Shown: piece after piece, positions 1 to 12,434 of the stretch | Layout of the letters: each line of letters begins with the position of its first letter | How positions within the stretch are numbered: the first letter of the stretch is position 1 | NCBI GenBank assembly: GCA_030248215.1 | Contig: JASANG010002840.1 | Coordinates: 98,919-162,918 of the forward strand | From: Enoplolaimus lenunculus | Taxonomy: Eukaryota > Nematoda > Enoplea > Enoplida > Thoracostomopsidae | DNA: 64,000 nucleotides | Direction of reading: 5' to 3' | Notes under the pieces: model-generated | The model's database searches: none | The model's input: the letters and a program-made list of their open reading frames with translations, nothing else | What the model was told of the DNA's origin: nothing | Made by a program: the position numbers and the translations under genes

Positions 1-597
1 GTGAAGTATCACCGCCAGTATTAAAACATCACTGACTTGAATATTTTTAATTTCTCAACTTCGAACTGCGATTTTCAATTCAAAGCGCATAACTTTCAAG
101 TAGAAACGAGTACGTTGTTTGGACATAAGTTCGCAATTCCTGTTAACATTAATTACAAAAACTTTTACAAAACTTAAAAACCAACCAACCAATAATAAGA
201 TTTCGTGATAATATTTTACACATTTCATGGAAACATGCTTGCATGGCTTCTTATCCTGTTGATTTTTAGTTGTTATACGTTGACGTTGGAAGGCGGTAAA
301 CCGTCGACGTATTTAAATAAACACCGGCATCAGACATCCCAACGAACCGACCCACAACCAAGATTTTGTACAGATAATATCGCTAAAATTGGGCTTGGCT
401 TCTCGCTCGCTTCTGTCATGAGTTTTCATTCGCTATTACTGTGAACCTCCATCAAACAGTACTGGGACCACTACTGTTAAACTTTGTTAAACTCGCAGGA
501 ATAAACTCTGACTGGGATTTATCAAAGCCTTGATACTGAAAGGAATATTAAGCATTGCGTTATGCTTTCGACCCCTTGTCAATACGCGGTTTTGGCG
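1..597. other. No gene seen
   Basis: AT-rich sequence with only short open frames and no recognisable protein, RNA or repeat. A short frame beginning near 205 encodes a hydrophobic start but has no family resemblance and no splice or promoter context that I can defend. Confidence 0.5.
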
Positions 598-840
598 GGG
601 TGGCAAATGTTACGAAACGCAAAAATTGTGAGATAGGGACCTGATCATTTTATCACCAAAAAATTTCCTGATGGGAAAAATTGTATGGCAAAGACCTTTA
701 TCACAAAAAAGTTCTGAGGGTGAAATTAATGACCTTATCTTATTTTACAAAATTTTGTTTTGGGGAAAAATTGCAAGGTAGTAACCTTACAGTTTTGTCA
801 CAAAAATTTCTGATGGGAAAGGGCGTACGCCTCTCCGCCA
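598..840 (-). repeat. Dispersed repeat family A, copy 1
   Basis: Contains repeated blocks of the type CAGAAATTTTTTGTGATAAAA alternating with short GC-rich stretches (read on the minus strand). The same blocks occur on the plus strand at about 19735-19880 and 32045-32180, each with a neighbouring block reading GTACGCCC or TACGCCC. This is a degenerate interspersed repeat; the family type is not clear from the sequence. Confidence 0.6.
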
Positions 841-3800
841 ACAAATGTTTACGAATTTGAATTTTAACTACACCACTGTTTAGGAAATTTTAACTATCGT
901 TCTTGTGTATTAGAACTACGTGTTCTTTCGAAAACTGCCGCTAGCGAAAACCGGAATCACCACCCGAGGTCGGTGACAAAAAGCGATGCTAGCTAAATTG
1001 ACCCTAATATAGTGAGTTAAACGCTATAACGTTTTTCCAACTAGATTCTGCCTTGAACATAACACACTATATTGCTCAATTTGTATAAGTTATCCAAATT
1101 TTTATGCCAAAATTAATATAAATGCGAGAAGAATAAAGCTGTGTACTGTTGATAATCGAATCATTGAAACAAAAAATGGGCCTTCGATTCAAGTACAATT
1201 TTTACCAGGGGTTCCATTTCCAGGTTATTCGGTAAAAAATTTCTACAAATTTAGTGCAATTTTCATGTTTTCAAATTGCAAAATATTTGGTTTCAAAACT
1301 ATATTTAAAAAGGTAAACGTTGCTAAGCAATAGAACTTATTTACCAGGAAATATCGTATCGGCCACTTACATCCAAATAAAATTGGAATCCCGAACATCA
1401 AATTACACTTTCTTATACCTCACAATGAACCCTGCTTAAAAATTTAATTTAAAGATATATTTAATATTTATTGCCAGCAAACGGGTATACAATGGTTTAT
1501 TCGAAGTCAGTGTCATCGCAAGGCGAAAGCATATATATACAGTTTCCGGTTGTCTTCATATGTTTATTTTTACCAGAGATGGGTATAATGTCTAACGGTA
1601 TTTATATTGAAATCTGTGCTTTGATGAGATGTGCTGCGCATTTATATTTTAACATTGACAATGCGTTTTGACGGAAGAAATAAACGTTACGTGGTTGTTT
1701 AAGCTCTTAAATATGATATTTTTGATGCGTTTTTATTTTGTTTTAACAAAGATTTCAGTTAAACAATAATGGCTTGAAATTTTCAGAATGTTACATTTTC
1801 AAACTTTCATAATCAAGAACTGATTTTCTAATTTTAATGCATCTAAGCGAATTTGACCGTTAAGTTGCAAAATCGGGGAATTTGGTTGAGCTTCACTTCT
1901 CTTGCAGTTTGTGTGACGAGTGATTTTTTGTTTGTAAAACTTATACGTCTGTAAACTTTAAAACTGCGTATTCGAAAGACATTTGTCATAAAAGTTTGTT
2001 AAAGAAAGTTCTAAATTTCAAAGTTTCAAGTCCGAAAAATGCCAGACCTATATTTCGTAAAAATTTCAGAACGCATATAAATCTCAAATGCAAGACTTAT
2101 ATGCTTGGAAACTCTAGGACGCAAGTCTTAGAAATTGCAGAAAATATTTTTTAAATATGAGATAATCTATTCGGTGTGTACCTACATGAAGTCTGACTAA
2201 AACTTCGATACCATCCAACGTGTTACAGTCCCAGTAAAGACATTTTAGGGTCGGTGCGTATTTTGAAAATCAGTTTTCGCTATAAATATGCTTGATATCC
2301 CTAAATTTACTCGCACAAGTGGTATAGCGTTCACAAGGAAGCAGTGGCACACATATTAGTTGATTATGACTTCTAGCCTGAATATAAACGTTTCAATTAA
2401 TGAATTGAATATGGAATTCAACTTACCAAGTTGTCGCTACCCGAGTAATTATGACATATACTACGTAACTGTTTTACTTATTCTATAGTACGCATTTTAA
2501 CGTGACATTTTATTAAGTTCCTTGCAGGTTTAATTGAATTGTATTTTGATTGGAGCTTTCAAATTTTTTTAAATTTGCGGAGTGTGGTGAGTCTCCAGTG
2601 TTTGTTCTTCGCAAACGCTGTTAGTAAATATGAGTGTTGTCAGAAGTGGAAAGGAACAAAAATTAAGAAGCCAAATGTGAAAATATTTTAGACGTGCGGA
2701 AAATCACAAATGTCAAGGAAATTCGCCACGATTCATGGGACACTTCTTATACCCCCTTGGAACCATTATGGCCCCCTACGGACCTGGGTCTCAGAGCGAG
2801 AAACTAATGTCAGAAAGCAACCGCGATACCAACTTGAAGTCCTCGAAATCAGCTTCATGAGGAAGGGAGTTGGAAAAGCTAGTCGCAGCTGTAAAATGTT
2901 ATTAGGGTTGATATTCAGTCCCAATCTGACTGAAACTCGTTCTAAAGACCATTTGATTCAAATCGCAATTTAAATCATGCTTTCATTCATATATGTGCAA
3001 GCCACTTGCAGCACAAAGCGGCGGTCGGATTAGCGTACGCGTTCCGCATCAGTAAAATTTTGGCAAAATTTTAGTAATATATTGCTGCCTTACAAATTTT
3101 GGCCCATGTAACAGTCCCATAGCCAGCTCATTTTGGTGGAGAACTAAAACTTATTTAGGAGGGGCAAAAAGCTCATTATTACGCTTAGGCTTAGGCTTAG
3201 GAGTGCGTTTATACTGCGCCTTGTTCTTCACATTTTCCTAAATTTTCAATTTTGCCGCCTGGGCACAACAGATTTTAAAAGGGCGGAATTAGACAGTTTG
3301 AATACCTGTGTGATTGTTAGATGTGTTTTTTCGCACAGGCGTAAATGAACCTTTACTGCGACGCAACGAAAACATTGTTTTTTTTTGTTCCGGGTTTCCA
3401 GGTCTCAGAATTAAACTGGTCCTTTTTGGCAACCGTAAACCGTTTTGTTGTGTCAAAAGCTATACCGTTTCCAACAGACTTCTCTATGGTTTGTTTTTGT
3501 TGTTTTGTTAGGTTTATATTTTTTCTATTTTTTGTTGTATACAGTTTTGTTTGCCGACGCCTTTATTTTTTATTTTTGTCTTCAAAAAATGCTACTACTA
3601 GAATGTACACATACCATCTCAGTGAAGCTGCATGGTAAGGCTGTAAAATGGCGGATATAATGAAGGTAACATCCATTGCTGGTCTTGTCCAGGGTCGTAA
3701 ATATCCACCGAAATTTCTCCAGACACAAGAAAAAGCCTTTTTGCAAGCTGCAACGAATCTACGATTTTCTGATAGGGTGGGATCAGTAAAACTGTTTCAC

Positions 3801-4238
3801 AGTATAGAAACAGTTTAACAAACTGAGAAAAAACTCCAGACGCCTGTTGTTCTTTAGTACAAAACTATGTGTTTAGCCAAAGTGTCCGAAAATTTGCAGG
3901 TATATGCCATTTCAGATATATCATGTAGAGTAGGTATTGAATTCTAAAAATCGCTTCTTTAATAGATGATTCCCATCAGTTTTGTCAACGTACCTGACAC
4001 TGAAGCAAAATTAATTTCTTTGAAATTCTGGTGAGGGAAATATATTTCAGGATACCACGGAGCTCTATCCTCGTTTGCAAACTTTATATTTTCTCACTCG
4101 GTATAATTAAACAATGTTTCTCCTCTTTTCAAAATGAAATTAATCTGCTGCACCCCTGTTTCCATCGTTTTGCTCTGCACAAATCCACTGTCTGTTTCGC
4201 TGAAATTTGTACCCACAGTCTATATATGTTGTTGTTTT
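841..4238. other. No gene seen; short TTAGGC run at 3185-3201
   Basis: Open frames at 1471, 2710 and 3314-3660 are short, overlap one another and show no family resemblance. The only structure I see is a run of nearly three TTAGGC units at 3185-3201. Related runs occur elsewhere in the window near 8950, 9770, 33650-33720, 49100, 55660-55700 and 59855, several next to a GGAATATGC-like word. Confidence 0.45.
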
Positions 4239-4242
4239 TATG

Positions 4243-4243
4243 C

Positions 4244-4274
<31 letters not shown>

Positions 4275-4292
4275 CGTTGTTGTTGTTGTTGT
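4243..4292. repeat. Microsatellite (TTG)n
   Basis: About 16 trinucleotide units of TTG/TGT with one interruption (a TCG unit near 4275). It produces artefactual Leu- or Cys-rich open frames. Confidence 0.9.
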
Positions 4293-4410
4293 GGAAGCCA
4301 CAAGCGTGATTCTTAACGTCGTCGCCGTTGTCTTTATGCGTTGTCTCAGGGCGGATTAGACTTGCAAAGGCTGTCCGTAGTTGTCATTTGACACACATGT
4401 GGCCGTACAA

Positions 4411-4482
4411 CACATATATACCCATATATATACATATATATATTTATATATTTATATATATTTATATATATATATATTTAAA
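4411..4482. repeat. AT dinucleotide-rich low-complexity tract
   Basis: A (TA)n tract with ATTTATATA interruptions. It encodes a Tyr/Ile-rich artefact at the start of an open frame that runs to 4914; the rest of that frame resembles nothing I know. Confidence 0.85.
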
Positions 4483-6271
4483 ATGAACATTATATTTCAG
4501 GTCATAGATCAGCAGAAACACCAGAATACACGGGGTTCTGTTTGTGGGGGAGGACAAAAAACTTGCAACATAAAAGGCACTGGTCCCCATTCAAGTCTGG
4601 GCAGAGGAGGTAACCTAAAGCCCAGAAAACCTTTGGCTCCTAGAATCCTGCGCGATATTTTAAAGTATCATTGGGGATATATATCTTATCGATTTGTTTT
4701 GTATACGACGCTATTGTCGCCATCATATTTTTCTGGTCATTATACGATTTCAGTGTGCCACTTTATGCGCCCCCTCTACCGTTCGCAAAGACCGCGTAGT
4801 TGTCTAAAACTGCATTGCAGTCTGCAGGCCTGTAGTCTGCTCAATGTGCTAGGGTGGGGAAACGACAGCAATTTTACGGGGGGCAGATGGATGGACGAAA
4901 CAACTAGCTTATAAGCCGAGACTAAATATTTCTAGGGCAGTGCCAAAATTTTTCTTGGTGGTCGCTGAGTCCCTCTGTTTAGCTATAAGCGCGTCAATCT
5001 GTTTCTGCTTTTGCCAATTTATATATGAATGGTTGCTTTTTCCTGCGGTATAAAGGTGTCAATGATTGATTGCTGAATGTATAGCAGCTTCGACTGTGCT
5101 GTCAGTTTTTAGTGTGTTCTTGGTTTGTGTTCTGAATCCGTCATTCGATAAATGCGATAGAAACCATCCAGTGATTTTCTTGAAACGAATATTGAATATT
5201 TATGTAGAATTTTTTCGCAATAAAAATTTCGGTAAAGTTCTAAAATTCAACACATATTTACGCATTGAGGCTCATAATTCCGTCATTTGTCGGATTGGAG
5301 GTTGGAATTCAATTGGGATAACTTTTCGATTTAATTTGGTTGCAAAGTTCTATTTGTCAGAACTAAATGAGATACGACTTAGTTCTTTTTTTGTGTTCGA
5401 TTGGCATCTATGCTAAAAAATCGGAACATTTTACGCATTAAATTAACCCTACTTGTGAGTCGAGTTCGACATTTGTAGCTGCTGCAGTTCGTCTGTTTGA
5501 AAACCTATTGCTAACTAGTAATAGGTGCTACAGATACACACAGTTGAACATATGAACCCTAAATGCAAGTTATAAAAAATATCGTTTGGATAAACTAAAT
5601 TCAAACAACAACGGTTCAATCAAGGGCGTTGCCATGATTTCGTTTGGGAAATGTATAAATTTTAGCGTAGTTGAGTGAGAAATTTTTCTGATATCTGGTA
5701 TATTTACTGTTGTTTTGGAGCTCGCGAAAAGTGCATTTATTCTTGAGTCTCCAGCAATTTCGGCAGATGATATCTCCCCTTTATCCCCTCCCTTGTAACA
5801 TGCCTCTGGGCATAATTTGTACTTTGAGTCAAACATGCACGCTAGAATCAAAGTGGTACGCAACTTCTTCACGGACACGTTACCACAATTAAGATCAATT
5901 AAAAGTTCCTGTTTCCTGTCAGTAATTTCTGGGTTGGAACTGGCGCGTGCCGGGCTTGCGCCCAAATTATGGACGCGCGGGCCTAAGCTGGGCATACCCG
6001 AGCTTGTGCCTAAACTTTGGGCCTGCGCGCTGAAATATATCGGAGCAGTGCGTTACCTCTTTTTGTCTCATGAGCCGATGAAACAGACCAGTTGGTTTGA
6101 TATTGTAATAAGATTTAGATACGTATTTTTAAACCTTAATGTTAACAGTTTTCATAGACACTGCGGTCATGGCGTAGCAAGGATTTTGAAAAGGAGTCTC
6201 TTTGAGTTCCCAAATCGCGATCATACGCATCTTTACGGATCTTAAAAACTTTATAGACTACTGTATTATAG
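4483..6271. other. No gene supported; GC-rich degenerate repeat near 5935-6030
   Basis: The longest frames (to 4914 plus, 5570-5995 minus, 5817-6245 plus) have no family resemblance. At about 5935-6030 a GC-rich stretch repeats a GGGC-T-GCC pattern several times, which explains the Gly/Pro/Ala-rich frames on both strands there. Confidence 0.45.
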
Positions 6272-6589
6272 CAAGAGTGCATGATACCCTTTAACAAGGT
6301 TATGCAACTGGGTACATTCTATGTAGAAAAAATGTACCCAGCGCACGTTGCATTTTTGGCTTACCCCCCGTATTTGGGGGGGGGGGGTCAAAATTTCCAT
6401 CGATGTTGAAATTCATGTGCTATTGCATATACTAAAATTTGGTCCGATTAATTTTCGGTGTTGGCTGGCGCATAGACGTGTAAAATGAACGTAAAATTGA
6501 CCCCCCAAATGAGGGGGGGGGTTGGCCAAAAACGCAACGCGTGCCGGTACATTTTTAATACACAAAATGTACCCAGTTGCACACTCTTG
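6272..6589. mobile_element. MITE family B, copy 1
   Basis: The ends are inverted repeats: CAAGAGTG at 6272-6279 and CACTCTTG at 6582-6589. Homology continues inwards through TGCAACTGGGTACATT, an AATGTACC block and a GTTGCATTTTTGGC block, and then a run of nine or more G (or C on the other arm). There is no room for a transposase, so this is a non-autonomous inverted-repeat element. No clean target duplication was recognised. Confidence 0.8.
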
Positions 6590-6999
6590 TTAGAGTGATA
6601 ATCCACTCTTGATTATAGTAAGTGAGCTTGTTGGGTATCTAGAATCTTGAACAGCAGATGATTCTGCTGCTACTTTCAGAAATCCGTTAATTTCTGGCGA
6701 AAAAACGCAGCTCAATTGACCTCCAAGCTCGCTAGCCGCGTGCTTGTTTGCAAGACAGTACCGGAGAATCTGAGCGGCATTTAAGTGAAGGGCAACGTAG
6801 TAACCGAGACTCGCAGCCTTTTGCATACGTCCGTCGTTGGAGATCTTGTGGCTCTGAAGGAAGCTGATCTGAACAATATTTGGTGAAATATGAAAAAAGT
6901 GTTATGTTTTATATGATTTCTTTATGTTTTGTTTTATGCTGTAAACCTGTATAAAATTCACGGCCCGGGATCTAAAAACCGGGCCGGTTCTAACCCTAA
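6590..6999. other. Spacer between two MITE copies
   Basis: No gene is supported. A small hairpin lies at 6961-6987, where CGGCCCGG is followed by its inverted copy CCGGGCCG across a short A-rich loop. Confidence 0.5.
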
Positions 7000-7294
7000 C
7001 AAGAGTGAAGATATAAAGAGTATACATTTTGTGTAAAAAGAGTGTGCCCAGCGTGCGTTGCTTTTTTGGCCTACACCCTTATTTAGTGCGGGGTTAAAGA
7101 TTTTCGGTAAACGGTATAAATACGTTGCAATTCTGTATCTCCATATATACTTCGTTTATATTCTTAAAAGGAAGAAGCGATTAGGCGGACATTAAAAACG
7201 TAATCGACCCCCCAAATGAACGGGGTAGCGTAAAAACACAACGAGGGCTGGTGTATTTTGCACCATGGACATCCCAGGAAGTTGCACACCCTTG
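7000..7294. mobile_element. MITE family B, copy 2
   Basis: This is the same architecture as the copy at 6272-6589: CAAGAGTG at 7000-7007 and CACCCTTG at 7287-7294, with inner blocks TGCCCAGCGTGCGTTGC and GACCCCCCAAATGA shared with copy 1. It is more diverged at the left end and its G-runs are shorter. The two copies lie 411 bp apart in the same orientation. Confidence 0.75.
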
Positions 7295-7828
7295 CTGTAT
7301 ATCATACATTCTTGGTCATACCCATTCTCATTACCGCAAATAAATTTCAGCTTCGTCCGTAGAGCAGCTTGACGTCTTAATCACTTAATTGACGAATAAA
7401 AAATTTGATAATTCACCAGGGAAAACCTTGAATTAATATCATGAAGGGGGTGTTTAATTAATCCAGCAGTTTTTACTTGCTCACCGATAGTTTCAAAATT
7501 ATTATCGTTTGCACTAAAACGTAACAACATTTTTCCTGAATGAAACAAAGGGCATGAAGGTGCAATAGTCTGTGAACTCACGCCTCAAATTGGTCGAGGT
7601 TCAGCAATGTTCTCAACTATAATCAAAGGCTAATAAATTGTAATCAAATATTGAGATATGAAATTCGCTCTACAGCCTGTTAAACTGTGGTTTTCGAATC
7701 TTTGAAGGAAATTCGTACAATATTTTAGCTTTTTAAGTCTGATTAGCACTTATTACAGTGGTTTAAGATTTTTTTGAACTCGCATGTGGTTTTCGATTGA
7801 GCTTCTCCCACATGCCTTGGATTATCCA
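7295..7828. other. No gene seen
   Basis: AT-rich intergenic sequence. One short minus-strand frame (7381-7581) has no recognisable family. Confidence 0.45.
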
Positions 7829-8387
7829 GGGGATGCGGGGTGGTAGCCGCGGCACTGAGCAGGGGATGCGGGGTGGTAGCCGCGGCACTGAGCAGGGGAT
7901 GCGGGGTGGTAGCCGCGGCACTGAGCAGGGGATGCGGGGTGGTAGCCGCGGCACTGAGCAGGGGATGCGGGGTGGTAGCCGCGGCACTGAGCAGGGGATG
8001 CGGGGTGGTAGCCGCGGCACTGAGCAGGGGATGCGGGGTGGTAGCCGCGGCACTGAGCAGGGGATGCGGGGTGGTAGCCGCGGCACTGAGCAGGGGATGC
8101 GGGGTGGTAGCCGCGGCACTGAGCAGGGGATGCGGGGTGGTAGCCGCGGCACTGAGCAGGGGATGCGGGGTGGTAGCCGCGGCACTGAGCAGGGGATGCG
8201 GGGTGGTAGCCGCGGCACTGAGCAGGGGATGCGGGGTGGTAGCCGCGGCACTGAGCAGGGGATGCGGGGTGGTAGCCGCGGCACTGAGCAGGGGATGCGG
8301 GGTGGTAGCCGCGGCACTGAGCAGGGGATGCGGGGTGGTAGCCGCGGCACTGAGCAGGGGATGCGGGGTGGTAGCCGCGGCACTGAG
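7829..8387. repeat. 33-bp minisatellite, 17 units
   Basis: The unit begins GGGGATGCGGGGTGGTAGCC and ends GCGGCACTGAGCA. Sixteen full units and a final 31-bp unit run head to tail with no mismatch that I can see by eye. The unit is GC-rich in a strongly AT-rich setting and contains CCGCGG. Because 33 is a multiple of three, open frames persist on both strands (for example an 11-residue Gly/Arg repeat on plus and a Pro/Arg repeat on minus). These frames have no splice context or unique domain, so I treat them as by-products of the repeat, not genes. Confidence 0.95.
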
Positions 8388-11300
8388 TATACTATTTGCA
8401 TTGCAGTTAGCTATGTTTCGTTACTTCTTGCCTGGTACTAAAACATCTTGGTTAGCGTAGTTAGGTTGCTAGTTAAAGTCCTAGTTTGCCCAAAGCAGAG
8501 TGCATTGTTTTTGAGACCCTTTCAAATATGTACAAGGGTTGACAGAAATCGGAGCCATATGACATCTATTATTCATTACAGAAGTTGCCAAGAAAACATT
8601 TTGAAATGTGTGGTGGTCATATAGCGTTCCGCGTTTAAAATCACAGCTTTAATGTGCACTTTATGCAGAGTTTTTAATTTTTTTAACAACTGCTTATATA
8701 CAGGTGACAACAGTTTGGGCTTAGTTATGTTTTGAAATGGTAAATAATTATAAACGCTTTGCAAACAATCATTTTTTGCCATAAAAGTTTCTTACACAAT
8801 CAAATTTTTGACGTTTTTATGGATTTGAGACCACTTTTGGATTACTTTTCACCATTTTTCGTTATTGTATCACGAATCACGCTCCCATGTTAACTATTTT
8901 GGGATTGCCGACTGGAAACCGATAGACTGTGGATTTTGAAACTGAGAAGCTTAGGCTTAGGCTTATGATTAGGCTTATGCTTGGGCTTAGATTTAAGGCC
9001 AAGCTGTGCATAAGCTTTTAGTGGGTAGGTTTTTGTGTTTGGCCGCTCGACGTGTGAATTCACAGTTCATACAACAAATTATAGGTAGATGTAAGCGTTA
9101 TGCTGACAAAGTTTATTGAGTTAATGCAAGTAGCGTAATAAAATTTCGCAGGAACGAACGCTAATATTTTATCCCAAACTTAGGTAAGCATTAAAAAGTT
9201 GAATTGATTCGAACGTTTGAAGTTGAGAAATTATGTGATATGCGTGAGTTGTTTTAGTTGGTTGTAAAGTGATAAGCAATAGGGGAAATAGAAATTCCGC
9301 TGCTATGAAATAACGTGAGAAAATCAGAAAAGTTATTTTCGATCAGTGACTAAAGTGTATAGGCATAGCTATTTTTGTGATAAAAAATTGCATTGGAGGT
9401 GAAAATTTTTTAGAATTAGCACATATATCAAATTTTAGCTATACTTAGCCGAAAAGTAATCGTTACGCTTTAAACGAAAAATATCACTTGAAAGTTTTAC
9501 AGTTTTCCTGGCAAATATATTTGTTTTTACGTTAGCAACGTTTTTTGGTATAACACTTCTGGTTAAATTAAAATATACATTTTCAACTTTGGATTCACTT
9601 TTTAAAATTAAAAACTACTGTATCTTTGCTTGTAAAACTTCTTTCTTGAAAATTGTATAATTTCTGTTTGCACATGCCAATCATAGGTTTCCATCAGGGA
9701 GACAGGTAGACTGGTTTAACAGAAAATTGGAAGACTAGACTCACGCTTAGCTTTAGGTTTAAGTTCAAGGCTTAGGCTTAGTGACCAGGCCCCTATGGTT
9801 AATATGGACCGTGTTTTTATATATTAAATTTCTTTGTGTTAAAAGTTTGCGAAATATAGTCTTTAAACTTTCAACTGACAAAACTTTAATTCTCATATTT
9901 CTGGAAAAATTCTAATGCGCTACATTTAAGTAAACATTAATTCTGTCGACTTGATTGATAGAAATCGCGGTGAAACTACTTAAACGACACATTGTCAGCG
10001 CAGTTGCTACAAAGTTCGAAATCGTATTAACTAGTGCCTAAACAGACTTATTTCGGTCTAATCAAGGTATTAGTGAATAATAGTTTAGATAATAGGACAG
10101 AAAATCTACGTTAATTACCTTGTGTCGGTGTAAATTTTCGGCAGTTTTGTTGTGAACCTAATTCTTAGAATGTACGAAGCTTGCACTGCCAGGTAGGTTG
10201 TTTCATTTCGACAGCTGCAAGTTTGCGGCTTTAGCTATCGACAGTTTAGCTTACAACCGAATAAAATAAGTTTGATGTATAATTGATGTTGTTCTATGGG
10301 TATGGCAAAAGTAACGAATTGAGGTTGCGCAAGTGGGCAGTTCATTGGAAAAAAAATTCTAAATAAATATTGCTGCAGTTGCAAATTTCAAAATTTTTGA
10401 CCCAATATCCCCTACAGGCACAAAAAATTACTCATGAAAGATAGGAGATGTGCAGCGGCACCCTCGTTTGTTACTTGAAATACACAAGCGTTTTGGAAGG
10501 TACAGTTCCGAGCAGTTAATTCTAAGGTGTGGGTTTGATGTTTATGGCATAATAGCCGCTGTTCAGGATTGGAAATTTACGATAACGCATATGGACCATC
10601 TGTGAAGTTTATTGTGTTGTCTTTTGAACTCATTGTCGGCTTTGTAGGGACGGATTGATTAAGTAGCGGATGCAGGATAAGGAAGTAAGCGAGACGCTAA
10701 ACACAATTTTTGTACTAAATCTTAATAAAGAACGTTAATTTTCCGTGTAAAAAATATTGCTAAACTGGTTCACTATAAGAACAGCAACTTAAAAATGTTT
10801 AGGGAAAAGCTATTTGAGGCTCGAATCAGTACATCGCGGTAGGGCCCCCAAAACGCTCTCAGGAAGAACAGACAAGGATTTCATATAACTTATATGCGGG
10901 TCTTAAAATTTGTCTAAAGAAACCAAAATCTGTCTTAGATCGCTATTAGCCACCCATGTCTTTCTGACCACAGGACGGAACTATGGTCGAAAACGTTTAT
11001 TCAAAATCTTGCTTATTTCAAGCATTATTAGATGCATCTACCAACACACGCAGCGTTTTATTGCATCTTCATGATGTCGTATTTATTACCATATGCGTAA
11101 TTGAAAACAACACAGATTTTTTTTCGGTTTTGTTTTTATAAATTTCAAAGATAACTAATGACCTTTGCAATGTTTAGTTTTAGCACCAATCGCGTACCAG
11201 TCGTTTGCTTCCTCTGGCAGAGTAGCGACAACGCTAGTATTGCTGTACGCCTGAAATTGCCATTTCCAAGCGTTTTTATTTGCCTTTCAGCATGGTATAT

Positions 11301-12318
11301 ATCCCAGGCGTAGCCAGGATTTCATTTCGGGAGAGAATAACAACGAGTAACAGTTCTTTGCTAGTGAGCTTTAGTAAGAGATAAAATTTGTTTATTTCTG
11401 TAGGAATATACTACACCCTGTAAAAGTGATTTTTTGGAAGTTTTTCGTAAAATCTTAGGTAGGTATGTCTCTCATTCCCCATTGTACACACCTCTGGTTT
11501 TGGTATGTGTATAATTAGGTTATGTTTGAGTTTATAGAAGTAGAAATTTTTCAATCGGACGTTTCTTGCGTTATACCTGGGTTAGAAATACATTTGTACC
11601 TGGCTTTGTAAAGATGACAAAATACATGGTTTGGTTTTTGGCCGGTACATTCAAAAATACTGAGTTGAAATTTCAAGGCATTCCTAAATTTTCAAAACTG
11701 AAAAGTGCTGAATTTCATGTATTAATTACTTTAAAGTCTTAAAGCCCAATAGTCGTTTGTGTTTCAAATATGATGTAAAAAATAAATCTCCTGTATTCAA
11801 GAAACTAATGTCAATGTCGCTACGTTTACAATTCTTTAATTAAGAGTATATATTTTTGAAATAGAAATCTAGGCTTAATTTGGTTGACTTATGAATCCCT
11901 CGCCTTCGGTTTACATCTGGGACGGCTGTAAAACATCAGTATTTCGTTGAGCTTCAAAAGTTCCATATATTTGAGGATTATGTGTCTTAAACTTTGTGAA
12001 ATTTAAACTTCCATGGACAAACTTTAGAACCGTACGCAAATACATATACAAAATTTAGAATTTAATGTCTGGAATTCACGGTAGATATGTCGGCAGTCTG
12101 CACTATCACACAAATATGTGATATTTTAGACATTGTTTCTTAAATATATAACACATTTTTGCTATGGGTGAAATTGGCGAGAATTACGGTTTTCGAAGCT
12201 GATTCACAAGCCAAGGCGGCTAAAAATGATGTTGTGAATGATTTTCAAGCTTGAATTTGTATGAATACACAGCAAAAAATGGGGATTCAAATTGACTCAC
12301 TCCGAAATAGGCTTTTTT
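8388..12318. other. Gene-free stretch with TTAGGC-like runs
   Basis: No protein or RNA gene is recognised in nearly 4 kb. Degenerate TTAGGC/TTATGC/TTAGCT runs occur at about 8945-8995 and 9745-9785. The rest is AT-rich sequence without visible repeats. Confidence 0.5.
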
Positions 12319-12434
12319 GACTACACAAACTGAGTCAAAATTCGACTCCGTGAGAGTCAAATTCGATTAACTGAATCGCTCAATGAGTCGAATTTGACTC
12401 TGGCGGAGTCGAATTTGACACAGTTTGTGTAGTC
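12319..12434. repeat. Long hairpin (MITE-like palindrome)
   Basis: The left arm begins GACTACACAAACTGAGTC and the right arm ends with the inverse GACACAGTTTGTGTAGTC. Inside, alternating AATTCGACTC and GAGTCAAATTCGA blocks continue the palindrome almost to the centre. The whole 116 bp can fold into one stem with a short loop. It resembles a foldback MITE; no target duplication was recognised. Confidence 0.8.

Noticed and set aside
3185-3201. Telomere or telomere scar
   Set aside because: Fewer than three units, with similar short runs at many internal sites.
4381-4914. 177-codon plus frame
   Set aside because: The first third is a translated TA repeat and the rest has no family resemblance or codon pattern of a gene.
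5570-6245. Overlapping 141- and 142-codon frames on opposite strands
   Set aside because: Low-complexity GC-rich stretch and no recognisable domain on either strand.
7829-8387. CRISPR-like array
   Set aside because: Head-to-tail units with no spacers; animal minisatellite.
7763-8460. Long open frames on both strands across the minisatellite (Gly/Arg or Pro/Arg 11-residue repeats)
   Set aside because: The repeat unit is a multiple of three, so frames stay open by construction. There is no unique domain, start context or splice signal.
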